From contig NZ_JAHXBG010000011.1 in the NCBI RefSeq assembly GCF_020103725.1, positions 248,001-312,000 of the forward strand: a stretch of 64,000 bases of DNA, written 5' to 3'. This document shows positions 9,501 to 17,498 of the stretch, one piece after another. This stretch comes from Hyalangium gracile. GTDB lineage: Bacteria > Myxococcota > Myxococcia > Myxococcales > Myxococcaceae. Position 1 is the stretch's first letter. Each line of letters opens with the position of its first letter. The notes beneath the pieces are model-generated. The model was not told the origin of the DNA. It saw only the letters and a list, made by a program, of their open reading frames with translations, and ran no database searches. The position numbers and the translations under genes are program-made.

Positions 9501-10580
9501 GGCCGTGTTGAACTGCTTGTCCAGCTTGTCGTACTCGACGCGGGCGTGCTCCAGCTCGGCGGCCCGGCGCGACAGCTCGTCGTCGCGGTTGTTGACCTCC
9601 TTCTTCAGGACATTGATGTCCTTCTCCTTGGCCGCGACGACCTCGATGAGGTCCTTCTCGGAGGAGAACTTCTGCAGGAGGAGATCGTCCACCGTGGCGC
9701 CGTGCTCACGCTCCTTCTGGAGCATGGCCGTCTGCGCCTCGTTGAAGCGCCGCAGCAGGTCGTCCACCTGCATCTTGAGGCCCTGCAGCTCCACGTCCTT
9801 CTCGTGGAGCCGGTCCTCGACGGAGACCAGCTCGCGCTCGCGCACGCTCCAGATCTCCGAGATGCGGGCCACCTGGGCCTCGCGCACCTTCAGCTCGTCG
9901 CGCAGGACCTGGATCTTGCCCTCGGGCGTGCCCATCAGCTCGCGCTTGGGCGGGGTGCGCTTGGACTGGCGCGACTCGGCCAGGAGCTCCGCCTTGCGGT
10001 CCGCGATGGACTGGAAGGCGCGATCGAGGAACGTGCGGTCCTCGTCCGTGATGGCGCTGCGGCGCTCACGCTTGGGCAGCTTGGGCGGTCCACCCGGGGG
10101 CGGGGCGCGCAAGGGCGGCGGCATGGGCGGCGGCGCGTCTCGCGGCGGCGCGTTGCCGGACAGCGACGCATCCAGCGAGGCCTCCGCCTCCGCGTCCTCC
10201 GCGCTCCCCGGCGGGATGATGTTGGAGCTGAGCGAGGCCAGCTCCCCCATCTCGAAGGGGATCACGAGGTAGCCGTCCGCGGCAGCGGGCGTCTCGCGGT
10301 GCTTCTTGAGGGCCTCTTCGCCGGTGTCCGACGAGAGCAGCAGCACCTTGAGGTTCTGGCCCCACTTCCCCTTCTTGATCTGACCGCAAAGGGTGAAGCC
10401 GGATTGGTCCGGCAGCTCGGCTCGCAGCACCACCAGGTCCGGCCGGCGCTTCTCCATCTCGCGCTGGGCCTCCGAGGCGGTGTTGGCCATGGCCGTCTGA
10501 TACCCCGCGCTGCGAAGCACGGTGGCCATGCTGAGGGCGAATTCGTTCTGGCTTTCGACGATGAGGACCCGACGCTCCAT
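6513..10580 (-). CDS. aglZ: AglZ-like gliding motility protein: pseudo-receiver plus long coiled coil
   Basis: A 1355-residue protein. Residues 1-125 have a response-regulator fold, but the key sites are lost: VLIVES lacks the paired acidic residues, the phospho-acceptor position is Arg53 (PDLVVLRAELP), and the conserved lysine before Pro is Ile (YLVIPFEMGEL). Residues about 125-200 are a Pro-rich linker. Residues about 210-1230 are nearly continuous heptad coiled coil, with internal near-repeats such as ELEATTQTLTETQ. An Ala/Pro-rich linker and an acidic C-terminus (WTSLVDELDKS) follow. This architecture and size match Myxococcus xanthus AglZ, a filament-forming cytoplasmic protein of A-motility that works with MglA and the focal-adhesion machine. 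FrzS shares the layout but is much shorter. AAGGAC precedes the ATG. The exact orthologue assignment is inference. Confidence 0.8.
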   Translation of the reverse strand: MERRVLIVESQNEFALSMATVLRSAGYQTAMANTASEAQREMEKRRPDLVVLRAELPDQSGFTLCGQIKKGKWGQNLKVLLLSSDTGEEALKKHRETPAAADGYLVIPFEMGELASLSSNIIPPGSAEDAEAEASLDASLSGNAPPRDAPPPMPPPLRAPPPGGPPKLPKRERRSAITDEDRTFLDRAFQSIADRKAELLAESRQSKRTPPKRELMGTPEGKIQVLRDELKVREAQVARISEIWSVRERELVSVEDRLHEKDVELQGLKMQVDDLLRRFNEAQTAMLQKEREHGATVDDLLLQKFSSEKDLIEVVAAKEKDINVLKKEVNNRDDELSRRAAELEHARVEYDKLDKQFNTATLESEVREQKLQDTIRSHEQEIHGLRRRGEELDATLAQTISERDLRYAALEGDIQGLQERLQQTEQERDATVRALEQRATAAEEHGAQSDAEIERLKATAAALESRLNQQIADLEADLARTIGERDQLKLDKDAQEQDLTLRIEERDGKISTLERELAETISRNEQHEAELNSTIQQHLERIGELEGEVEAVKAHLADREHELTGELEALNQAKDALETDLTDRLQALQKAKDDQQAELTGQLQALNTAKNTLEANLNGHIQSLQAHITSLEQTIAQRDESIEGLRADVAERDGRISSLTGELEATTQTLTETQGTLARTEEALANTRGELEATTQTLTETQNTLETTKQQLASTIAVRDELDAELTETKGTLEQTQATLSQTQQTLSMREGELEASREEIERLTGVLQDTEQAKAALEADLTGQIGQLRAELSETQGNYEAERTAHQKLAAETSAQISSLIEERDGLRGELDATIQDLTATQGQLAQTRDALSKEQAAHAGSRQEAAQTKAELEAQLTDARDHGQELAEQLAHTKNELGERVAEVTQLTSQLAHTEDARHHLEDRLNVLTEESQRREELLQNDLANKSKELSDTLRKLTTVTQEKQRQAEALTRDVNAKTEQLKALEAKLAQQTADARRQAETLQQQVNGLNGDLEGARKELAARDEQLRQAGNAQAKLSADRDGLANQLQQAENRLQQQAQAATAERNEAKRTAEDLSKKLAAAEARIAQLTQENQQRAADAEAKLKESQGQLTTRARKIQELELALENAASAKSRAEKDLNAKVAAAEAKATEAATKLAAAQRERKELEAKQLKEIEDLGAKQKAELERRDSIKAQEVARLQQSVQEKSKALKVAELELARYKSKAPGAATAPAAGKPAPAAAKPAAVADDDELAVKTQTNTAAAPAAPAPAPAPARPTAARASSPGRPAVGAAPAAKKAPPAPVQQAAPAPAPVPAAEFEDPADRTVMVPISSMKKEEDDWTSLVDELDKS

Positions 10581-10688
10581 GAAGTCCTTCGATTCGCGAT
10601 GGCTCGCGAAAAGTGCAGTGAAAACCGGGCCATCCTACCCAGCGTTGGCGGGGCAGGGAAGTTTCCCAGGCGTGCTCGGTTGGCTGGT

Positions 10689-13600
10689 TTACGAGCTTTT
10701 GGCGCCCGAAGCCCCCTGGATCCGAGCCGAAGCAGCGGGCCGGGAGGGATCTGTTGGCTGCTCGTCCCTCCCTGGGAAGTTGGTGGGAGGTGTGTGCCTG
10801 GCGAACTGAGCTCCCTCGGGGGGACAGTAGCCGTGCGCCACCTGGGCCAGCCACGGATCCAGCGCCGAGCTGGGGGGCTCGGCCGCGGGGGCCTCTGCTA
10901 CAGGTGCCGCGGCGGCGGGCGGGGCGGGGGCAGGGGGCTCCTTCGGATCATCTCCCAGGGGCTCGACGGCGTCGTCCACCTGGGCGACCTGATCATCCGG
11001 CGCCTCGACGGCCTCGGCGGAGTCGACCTCCTGCACGGCCTCGTCCGAGGCCTCGACGGCCTCGGCGGCGTCGACCTCCTGCACGGCCTCGTCCGCGGCC
11101 TCGACGGCCTCGGCGGCGTCGGCCTCCTCGAGATCATCGTCCGCGGCTTCGACGGCGTCCGCGTCGGCCTCCTCGAGATCATCGTCCGCGGCTTCGACGG
11201 CGTCCGCGTCGGCCTCCTCGAGCTCCTCGGGCTCCTCGAGCCTCGGGCGCGGGTGCTGAGGGGTGGGCTCCAGGGCGGCGTCGTCGGAGATCTCCTGGGC
11301 CTCCTCGGCGGAGAGCTCCTCGGGCTCCTCCTCCCTCTTCCTGGGCACAGGGCGCCTGGCCACCAGGGGCGGCGGAGACACGGAGGGCGTCACCCCGGAC
11401 GGCCTCAGAGGCGGCGGAGTGGGGCGCAGGGGCGGAGGGGTGGCGGGCTCCGGCGCGGGGGACGGCTTGTGGCTCGCGGAGGCCGCGGCCCCGAGAGGAG
11501 GAGGCACCTTCTGGCCCAACGGGGGCGTGCCCTCCGCTGACGGGTGAGCGCTCCGGTGGCTCGGGAACGCCACGGGCTCCGGCGGCGGGGGCACTCGGAT
11601 GACCGGCGGTGTCGTGGGCTCCGCCGAGGGCCGCAGCACTGGAGGTGTCCCCGGCTCCGGCGCGGGCGGGGGCTTCAGGACAGGAGGAGTTCCTGGCTCC
11701 GGCGCAGGCGGGGAACGCAGCACAGGAGGCGGCGTGGGCTCCAGCGCGGGCGGGGGGCGCGGCACCGGAGGCGGCGTGGGCTCTGGCGCGGGCGAGGTGC
11801 GCAGGGCGGGGGGCGTCTTGGGCTCCGGCGCGGGAGGAGGCCGCAGGACCGGAGGTGTCCCCGGCTCCGGCGGAGCAGGGATTTTCGGAGTCGGAGGCGC
11901 CGCGGTCTCCGGCGGAGAGGCCGTCTTCAGGCTCGGAGGGGAGGCCGGCTCGGGAGGAGGGGACGCTGGAGGGCTCGAAGCCGAGGTGGGCTCCAGGCGC
12001 GGCGGCGGGCCGCGAAGCTCCGGAGGCGGCGGAGCCCGAGTCAGCGGAGGCAGGCTCGTCGTCCGCCCCTTGTTATCGGCGCCCTTGTCGGCGCTCTTAT
12101 GATGATCGGCGGGCTCCTGCTCCCGCCCGGGCTCCTGGAGCGCCCCGCGAGTGCCCGTCTTCGGAGCAGGGGGGAGCGGCGCACGGTTGGCGGAGGGCTC
12201 CGGACGCGACGAGCCGTTGGTCTGGTTTCCACCCAGCGTCTTCACCGGGACGATGGGAGTCGGGGCGGGCGGCTCCTCTTCCTTCGTGGGCGTCGGCGGA
12301 CTGGCGGAGGCAGCGGGAGGTGACTCGCTCTCGGACAGGAGCGTGCCGCGCACGACCTGCGGCGTGGCTTCATCGGGCTGGGCGGGCCTGGCCGAGACGA
12401 TGGAGGTCGGTCCATCCTCGGACTCGCGTCGGAGCCCCGCCGGCGGACGGACCACGGGCGTGGGCCCGGAGGACTCGTCGCTGGATGCGCCGCCGCCGCG
12501 CTTCTTCTGATCTCGCAGCGGCCGCCCCATCACCACCGGCGGCTCGTTGCCGCGCACATCCGGCTCGGTCTTCACGAGCCGGGTATCCATCCCGTCGTCC
12601 GAGAGCACCTGCCCCAGCACCAGGGGCAGATCGTCGCGCGCCGGCTTCTTTCCGGAGCCCTTGCCCTTCTCGGACTTGCCTCCGCGCGAGCGCCGGCCCC
12701 CGCCCTCGGGCGGCTTCACCTGGGAGATCCGGTTGGTCGGCGTGCCCGTCATCGTGGGCACGGGCAGCTCGGTCGCGGTCCCCACCACGGTCCGCCTCCC
12801 GAGCAGCTCGTCATAGATGTCCAGGAGCTTGCCGCGGATGAGGCCCGCCTCCAGCTCCTGCTCGGCGAACGCGCGGGCCTCCCGCCCCAGCTCCAGGCGG
12901 CGAGGCACGTCCTTCGTCAGCTCGACGATGCTCTCGGCCAGGGACCTGGCGTCCCCGGCGGTGTGGAAGACGGTGGCGGCCGGCGGCAGCAGCTCGCGCG
13001 TCACCGGCAGATCCGCGGCGAGCACCGGCCGGCCCGCGGCGAAGTACTCGGACACCTTGGCCAGCGGACCGCCCTGGAGCCGGTTGCGATCCACGTCGTC
13101 CATCGGCAGCACGCCCACGTCCGCCAGCGTCAGCACCTTGACGAGATCGTCGTGCAGCACCGGCGGCTGGAACTCCACGTGCTCCTGGATGCCCAGCTCC
13201 TTGGCCAGGTCCTCCAGGTGCGGCTGCCAGTCCGGGTGGCGCGCGCCCACCAGGGTGAGCTTCACCTCCGCGCCCTGCTCGATGGCCAGCGCCAGCGCCC
13301 GCAGCAGGGTGGGCAGCCCCTGCCACCCCGCCTGGCTGCCCAGGTACATCAGCCGCATCGGCTGGCCGTCCGGCACCCCATGCACGTCCGGCGTGTACGG
13401 CCCCAGGTCCACGGGTGAGCGGATGACGCGGATCTGCTCCGTGCTCGCGCCGAGGGACTGGATGTAGGTCCGGGTGGTCTGCGAGCCGGTGATGACCAGG
13501 TCGGCGTTCATGAGGCAGAACAGCTCCTGCCGCCGGACCTTGGCCAGGAAGCGCTTGTCGCCACCAGTCTGGGGGTGGGTGTAGGGCAGCTCCTGCGAGG

Positions 13601-13994
13601 GGAAGGTCTGCGCCTCATAGATGAGGCGGTAGCCGTAGTCCCCCTTCATCTCGCACAGGACGTAGCCGCCGAACGGGTCGGTGAAGTGCGCGAGCGCGTA
13701 CTCCTCGCTGTCGAGCTGCCGGCGCACGGCTCGCTCGAAGGTCTGGATGCGGGAGACGAGATCCCCCGAGCCGACCGGCACTCGGAGCAGGCGCGCGCCC
13801 TGGTACTTCTCGATGTGCGAGTGGTCCGGCGTCTTCGCCGAGAGCACGACGACCGAGAAGCGATCAGGCAATGCCTTGAGATACTCGGTCAGTCGGCGCG
13901 ACGAGCCCGACGGGCCGGGGATGACGTCGAAGCTGCACAGCAGGAGTCTGGGCAGGTCGCTCAAGCCGGCGCAGGATACTCGGTCCTTTTCCAA
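10689..13994 (-). CDS. GT4-type glycosyltransferase fused to a long disordered Pro-rich and acidic tail
   Basis: A 1101-residue protein. Residues about 15-400 are a GT-B glycosyltransferase of GT4 type: an N-terminal Rossmann half starting LLLCSFDVIPGPSGSSRR, then MRLMYLGSQAGWQGLPTLLRAL, KLTLVGARHPDW, DVGVLPMDD and KVSEYFAAGRPVLAADLPV as the nucleotide-sugar half. The remaining ~700 residues look disordered. First come basic and spaced short motifs (LPLVLGQVL, PPVVMGRPL, TPQVVRGTLL), then many Pro-rich repeats of the form PPPAPEPxTPPVLR, and finally acidic 15- and 16-residue tandem repeats. The C-terminus ends near residue GASGAKSS. The start is a TTG at 13994, with another in-frame TTG at 13964; no ATG is available. 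The gene lies 108 bp upstream of aglZ on the same strand. The acceptor sugar is unknown. Confidence 0.75.
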   Translation of the reverse strand: MEKDRVSCAGLSDLPRLLLCSFDVIPGPSGSSRRLTEYLKALPDRFSVVVLSAKTPDHSHIEKYQGARLLRVPVGSGDLVSRIQTFERAVRRQLDSEEYALAHFTDPFGGYVLCEMKGDYGYRLIYEAQTFPSQELPYTHPQTGGDKRFLAKVRRQELFCLMNADLVITGSQTTRTYIQSLGASTEQIRVIRSPVDLGPYTPDVHGVPDGQPMRLMYLGSQAGWQGLPTLLRALALAIEQGAEVKLTLVGARHPDWQPHLEDLAKELGIQEHVEFQPPVLHDDLVKVLTLADVGVLPMDDVDRNRLQGGPLAKVSEYFAAGRPVLAADLPVTRELLPPAATVFHTAGDARSLAESIVELTKDVPRRLELGREARAFAEQELEAGLIRGKLLDIYDELLGRRTVVGTATELPVPTMTGTPTNRISQVKPPEGGGRRSRGGKSEKGKGSGKKPARDDLPLVLGQVLSDDGMDTRLVKTEPDVRGNEPPVVMGRPLRDQKKRGGGASSDESSGPTPVVRPPAGLRRESEDGPTSIVSARPAQPDEATPQVVRGTLLSESESPPAASASPPTPTKEEEPPAPTPIVPVKTLGGNQTNGSSRPEPSANRAPLPPAPKTGTRGALQEPGREQEPADHHKSADKGADNKGRTTSLPPLTRAPPPPELRGPPPRLEPTSASSPPASPPPEPASPPSLKTASPPETAAPPTPKIPAPPEPGTPPVLRPPPAPEPKTPPALRTSPAPEPTPPPVPRPPPALEPTPPPVLRSPPAPEPGTPPVLKPPPAPEPGTPPVLRPSAEPTTPPVIRVPPPPEPVAFPSHRSAHPSAEGTPPLGQKVPPPLGAAASASHKPSPAPEPATPPPLRPTPPPLRPSGVTPSVSPPPLVARRPVPRKREEEPEELSAEEAQEISDDAALEPTPQHPRPRLEEPEELEEADADAVEAADDDLEEADADAVEAADDDLEEADAAEAVEAADEAVQEVDAAEAVEASDEAVQEVDSAEAVEAPDDQVAQVDDAVEPLGDDPKEPPAPAPPAAAAPVAEAPAAEPPSSALDPWLAQVAHGYCPPEGAQFARHTPPTNFPGRDEQPTDPSRPAASARIQGASGAKSS
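11003..11225 (-). repeat. Tandem 48-bp and 45-bp repeats coding acidic tail
   Basis: Within the glycosyltransferase tail, three copies of a 48-bp unit begin at 11003, 11051 and 11099, coding EAVEASDEAVQEVDAA-like 16-mers; the third copy is only partly conserved. Two copies of a 45-bp unit start at 11121 and 11166, coding 15-mers such as LEEADADAVEAADDD. The copies are nearly identical at the DNA level, pointing to recent slippage or unequal exchange, so copy number may vary between strains. Confidence 0.85.
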
Positions 13995-14095
13995 GGTGTC
14001 ATCGGCCGTGACGCCGGAAGCCGGTCTTGCGACGAACAGAAAAAACCACAGCCTCGTTGACCCCTAGGGCGCGGCGACCTAAAGGCGACCTGTCT

Positions 14096-15778
14096 ATGGA
14101 AGATCTCAAGAGCGTCACCCTGAGCTACCTGCGGGATCTGGCGCGCAAGCACCTGGGCCCTGGACATAGCAAGCTCAACAAGACAGAGCTCATCGCGGCG
14201 CTCGCCGACTTCGTCCCTGCCCTGAAGAAGCTGGCCAGGGTTGCCGGCATCGAGCTGCCCACCCGCACCAAGGCGGCGACCAAGGCCACCCCCTCCGCCA
14301 CGAAGCCCGCCCGGGAGGGCCGGGGCAAGGAGGCCCGTGCGGGAGAGAAGAAGGTGCCGGAGAGGAAGGCTCCCGAGCCGAAGAAGGCGCCCGAGAAGAA
14401 GGCGGCGGAGCTGAAGAAGGCCCCCGAGCCGAAGAAGGCTCCGGAAACGGCGAAGGCGGCGGAGGCGAAGAAGGCTCCCGAGCCTCGGAAGGCCGTCGAG
14501 GCGAAGAAGGCTCCCGAGCCGAAGAAGGCCCCCGAGGCGAAGAAGGCCCCCGAGCCGAAGAAGGCCCCCGAGGCGAAGAAGGCCTCCGAGGCGAAGAAGG
14601 CCCCCGAGCCGAAGAAGGCTCCCGAGAAGAAGGCCTCCACGCCCCAGGGCCGCAAGCCCGCGGCGACTCGCTCGTCGACCCTCACGGTCGATGAGGGCGC
14701 TCAGTCAAGCCGACACGCACAGGTGGTGAACTTCCCGCCGCGTCCCCGCCAGGCGCGCTCCGCCGAGGAGGAGTGGGCCGAGGCGGAGGTGGTGGACTCG
14801 CCCGAGCTGGAGTCCGTGTTCCAGCACGCCGCCGAGCCCCTCATGGAGGGCTTCTTCGTGGCGCGCCTCATGGGCGAGCGCGAGCTGCGGCGCCATCACC
14901 TCACCGAGGACCAGGCCCCTCGCTCCGTGGCGATCCCGAACACCTCGGGCTTCGAGGAGGAGCTCGGCGAGCTGCCGCTGGACTACGGGAACGATCTGGC
15001 CCTGGCCCTGGCCCGGGATCCCCACACGCTCTTCATCAGCTGGGACTTCAGGCTCGACACCCTGGCTCGTACTCGGGAGGGGCTCGAGTCGCCTCGCGCC
15101 ATGCTGCGCGTGTTCGATGGTGAGCGGCTCGTCCGGGAGCTCGAGTTCGCGCCCGAGTCGCGCAGCTTCTACATCCACGGGCTCCCGCCGGGCCGCCCGT
15201 ATCGCGTCGAGGCGCACTTCGTCGGTCGAGATGGCCGCTCGCGACGGCTGGGCCACTCGACCCACCCGCTCATCCTGCCGCGGAGCGGGCCCTCGCAGGA
15301 CACGACGATCCGCTTCATGCAGATGCCTCCGCCGCCCGTGGTGCCCGTCATCAGCCCGACCTCGGTGCCGGTGGCGACGCCGGCCCCCGCGCCCGCGGAG
15401 GCAGCCCCGAGCACCCCCACCCGCGCGCCCTCCGTCGAGGAGCGCGAGTACATCACCTGGCGTCGCGTCGCGCTGCCGGGCAGCGACGAGATGGCGTCGG
15501 TGGCGGAGCCGAGGAGGGAGCGCATCGAGCGTCACGAGCGCGAGGCCGCCAGCCTGCCCGAGCAGCCGGAGTACGTGGAGATCACCGCACGTCCGCTCGG
15601 ATCCTCCGAGCAGTCCGTCGCGGGAGGGCCCGCCCGGGGACTGGAGCAGCCGGAGTACCTGGACGTCCCCACGCGTCCGCCCGGATCCTCCGAGCAGTCC
15701 GCCACGGTCGGGGGCGCCCGGGGAGGGGCCTCCGAGCAGACCCACTGGACGCCGCCGCGGTCGGGGCGGGGACGATAG
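14096..15778 (+). CDS. DUF4912 protein with Rho-N/SAP-like N-terminus and Lys-Ala-Pro-Glu repeats
   Basis: About 560 residues from the ATG at 14096, chosen because the conserved helical start MEDLKSVTLSYLRDLARK begins there. Residues 1-45 resemble a Rho-N/SAP helical module (LARKHLGPGHSKLNKTELIAAL). Residues about 80-195 are a low-complexity basic region built from KKAPEP, KKAPEA and related hexamers. Residues about 260-400 hold a DUF4912 domain, predicted Ig-like (PHTLFISWDFRLDTLAR, YIHGLPPGRPYRVEAHF). The C-terminus carries two copies of an EQPEYxxxxxRPxGSSEQS motif. It is divergent from the glycosyltransferase gene and 12 bp upstream of the GH57 enzyme gene, which suggests a shared role in glucan or polysaccharide metabolism. 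No enzymatic function is known to me. Confidence 0.75.
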   Translation: MEDLKSVTLSYLRDLARKHLGPGHSKLNKTELIAALADFVPALKKLARVAGIELPTRTKAATKATPSATKPAREGRGKEARAGEKKVPERKAPEPKKAPEKKAAELKKAPEPKKAPETAKAAEAKKAPEPRKAVEAKKAPEPKKAPEAKKAPEPKKAPEAKKASEAKKAPEPKKAPEKKASTPQGRKPAATRSSTLTVDEGAQSSRHAQVVNFPPRPRQARSAEEEWAEAEVVDSPELESVFQHAAEPLMEGFFVARLMGERELRRHHLTEDQAPRSVAIPNTSGFEEELGELPLDYGNDLALALARDPHTLFISWDFRLDTLARTREGLESPRAMLRVFDGERLVRELEFAPESRSFYIHGLPPGRPYRVEAHFVGRDGRSRRLGHSTHPLILPRSGPSQDTTIRFMQMPPPPVVPVISPTSVPVATPAPAPAEAAPSTPTRAPSVEEREYITWRRVALPGSDEMASVAEPRRERIERHEREAASLPEQPEYVEITARPLGSSEQSVAGGPARGLEQPEYLDVPTRPPGSSEQSATVGGARGGASEQTHWTPPRSGRGR

Positions 15779-15790
15779 GGCGCGTTACCT

Positions 15791-17380
15791 ATGAGTCAGG
15801 GCTCTCTGGCGCTGGTGCTCCACGCGCACCTGCCGTTCGTGCGTCACCCGGAGCATGAGGACTTCCTCGAGGAGGATTGGCTCTACGAGGCCATCTCCGA
15901 GACGTACCTGCCGCTGCTGAGCGTGTTCGACCGGCTGGCGGACGACGGGGTGCCGTTCCGGGTGACGATGTCGCTCACCCCCACGCTCGTCACCATGCTG
16001 CGTGACGAACTGCTCACGCGCCGCTACTCGCGGAAGCTGGAGCGGCTGTGCGAGCTGGGCGAGCTCGAGGTGCACCGCACCCGGAACGATCCCACCTTCG
16101 GCCCGCTGGCGCGCTTCTACCGCGACCACTTCGAGGCCCTGCGCGTGGCCTGGGAAGGGCGCTACCAGCGGGATCTGGTGAGCGCGTTCCGCCGCCTCCA
16201 GAACGCGGGCCACCTGGAGATCATCACCTGCTGCGCCACCCACGGCTTCCTGCCGCTGCTGCACGAGACGCCCGAGGCGGTGCGCGCGCAGATCTCCGTG
16301 GCCGCCAACCACTACCGGCTGACGTTCGGCCGGGACGCGCCGGGCATCTGGCTGGCCGAGTGTGGCTACTACCCGGGCGTGGAGCGCTTCCTGGCCGCCG
16401 AGCGCATCCGCTACTTCTTCCTGGACACGCACGGGCTGACGGACGCCTCGCCGCGCCCGCTGTTCGGCCCCTTCGCGCCCCTCTACACGGAGGCCGGAGT
16501 GGCCGTGTACGGACGCGATCCCGAGAGCTCGCAGCAGGTGTGGAGCTCGGAGAGCGGCTATCCCGGCGACCCCATCTACCGCGAGTTCTACCGGGACATC
16601 GGCTGGGATCTGGACCTCGACTACATCCGGCCCTTCGTCCAGCCCACGGGGGACCGCAAGAACACCGGCTACAAGTACTACCGGATCACCGGCAAGACGC
16701 AGGACAAGCTCCCGTACGATCCCGTGGAGGCCCGCCACCGGGCCGCCATGCACGCCGGCAACTTCATGTTCAACCGCGAGAGGCAGATCGAATACCTGGC
16801 CTCTCGGATGGGGGACCGCAAGCCGGTGGTGGTGGCCCCCTATGACGCGGAGCTCTTCGGGCACTGGTGGTTCGAGGGGCCCCAGTTCCTCGACTCCCTC
16901 ATCCGCAAGGTGGCCTCCGAGCAGCGGACGTTCCAGCTCGTCACCCCGTCGGATGATCTGCGCGAGTTCCCGCGCAACCAGGTGGCCACGCCGCCGCAAT
17001 GCTCCTGGGGCTCGGGCGGGTACGCCAACATGTGGCTGGACGAGTCCAACGACTGGATCTACCGCCACCTGCACCACTGCGCCCGGCAGATGGTGGCGCT
17101 GGCCCGGGACTACCCCGAGGCCTCGTCCCTGCAGCGCCGCGCCCTCAACCAGGCGGCCCGCGAGCTGCTGCTCGCCCAGTCCTCCGACTGGGCCTTCATC
17201 ATGAAGACGGGCACCATGGTGGACTACGCCGTGCGTCGCACCAAGGAGCATGTCCTGCGCTTCCTGCGGCTGCACGATCAGGTGCGCAACGGGAATATCG
17301 ACGAGGGCTGGCTGTCCCAGGTCGAGGCTCGCAACAACATCTTCCCGGAGATCGACTACCGCGTGTACCGCCCCATCTGA
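15791..17380 (+). CDS. GH57-family 1,4-alpha-glucan branching enzyme (DUF1957)
   Basis: A 529-residue GH57 enzyme. It begins with the family motif LVLHAHLPFVRHPE. GIWLAECGYYPG holds the predicted nucleophile Glu190, and VVAPYDAELFGHWWFEGP the predicted acid/base Asp352; this spacing is that of GH57 branching enzymes. A helical domain (PQCSWGSGGYANMWLDESNDWIYRHLH) and the C-terminal DUF1957 part follow. It would introduce alpha-1,6 branches in glycogen-type glucans in the cytoplasm. It directly follows the DUF4912 gene, so the pair is probably co-transcribed. Related GH57 members include alpha-amylases and 4-alpha-glucanotransferases, but length and motif spacing favour branching activity. Confidence 0.88.
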   Translation: MSQGSLALVLHAHLPFVRHPEHEDFLEEDWLYEAISETYLPLLSVFDRLADDGVPFRVTMSLTPTLVTMLRDELLTRRYSRKLERLCELGELEVHRTRNDPTFGPLARFYRDHFEALRVAWEGRYQRDLVSAFRRLQNAGHLEIITCCATHGFLPLLHETPEAVRAQISVAANHYRLTFGRDAPGIWLAECGYYPGVERFLAAERIRYFFLDTHGLTDASPRPLFGPFAPLYTEAGVAVYGRDPESSQQVWSSESGYPGDPIYREFYRDIGWDLDLDYIRPFVQPTGDRKNTGYKYYRITGKTQDKLPYDPVEARHRAAMHAGNFMFNRERQIEYLASRMGDRKPVVVAPYDAELFGHWWFEGPQFLDSLIRKVASEQRTFQLVTPSDDLREFPRNQVATPPQCSWGSGGYANMWLDESNDWIYRHLHHCARQMVALARDYPEASSLQRRALNQAARELLLAQSSDWAFIMKTGTMVDYAVRRTKEHVLRFLRLHDQVRNGNIDEGWLSQVEARNNIFPEIDYRVYRPI

Positions 17381-17498
17381 ACGGCCGGGGTGGCAGTCGG
17401 AAGCTCGGGAAGAGGGAGGGCGGCGCACTGTTCTCTCCCTGTACTCCGAGTTCACTTTCGCTTGCCGACCCCGGATGGCGCTTTAGCTTGAGGTGGAT

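Noticed and set aside
7815-11540. A 1241-codon open frame antisense to aglZ and the glycosyltransferase tail
   Set aside because: It is a shadow of the G+C-rich codon bias (third-position G/C leaves antisense frames stop-free). The translation is Leu/Arg/Gly/Val-rich with no domain, and the sense frames carry clear domains.
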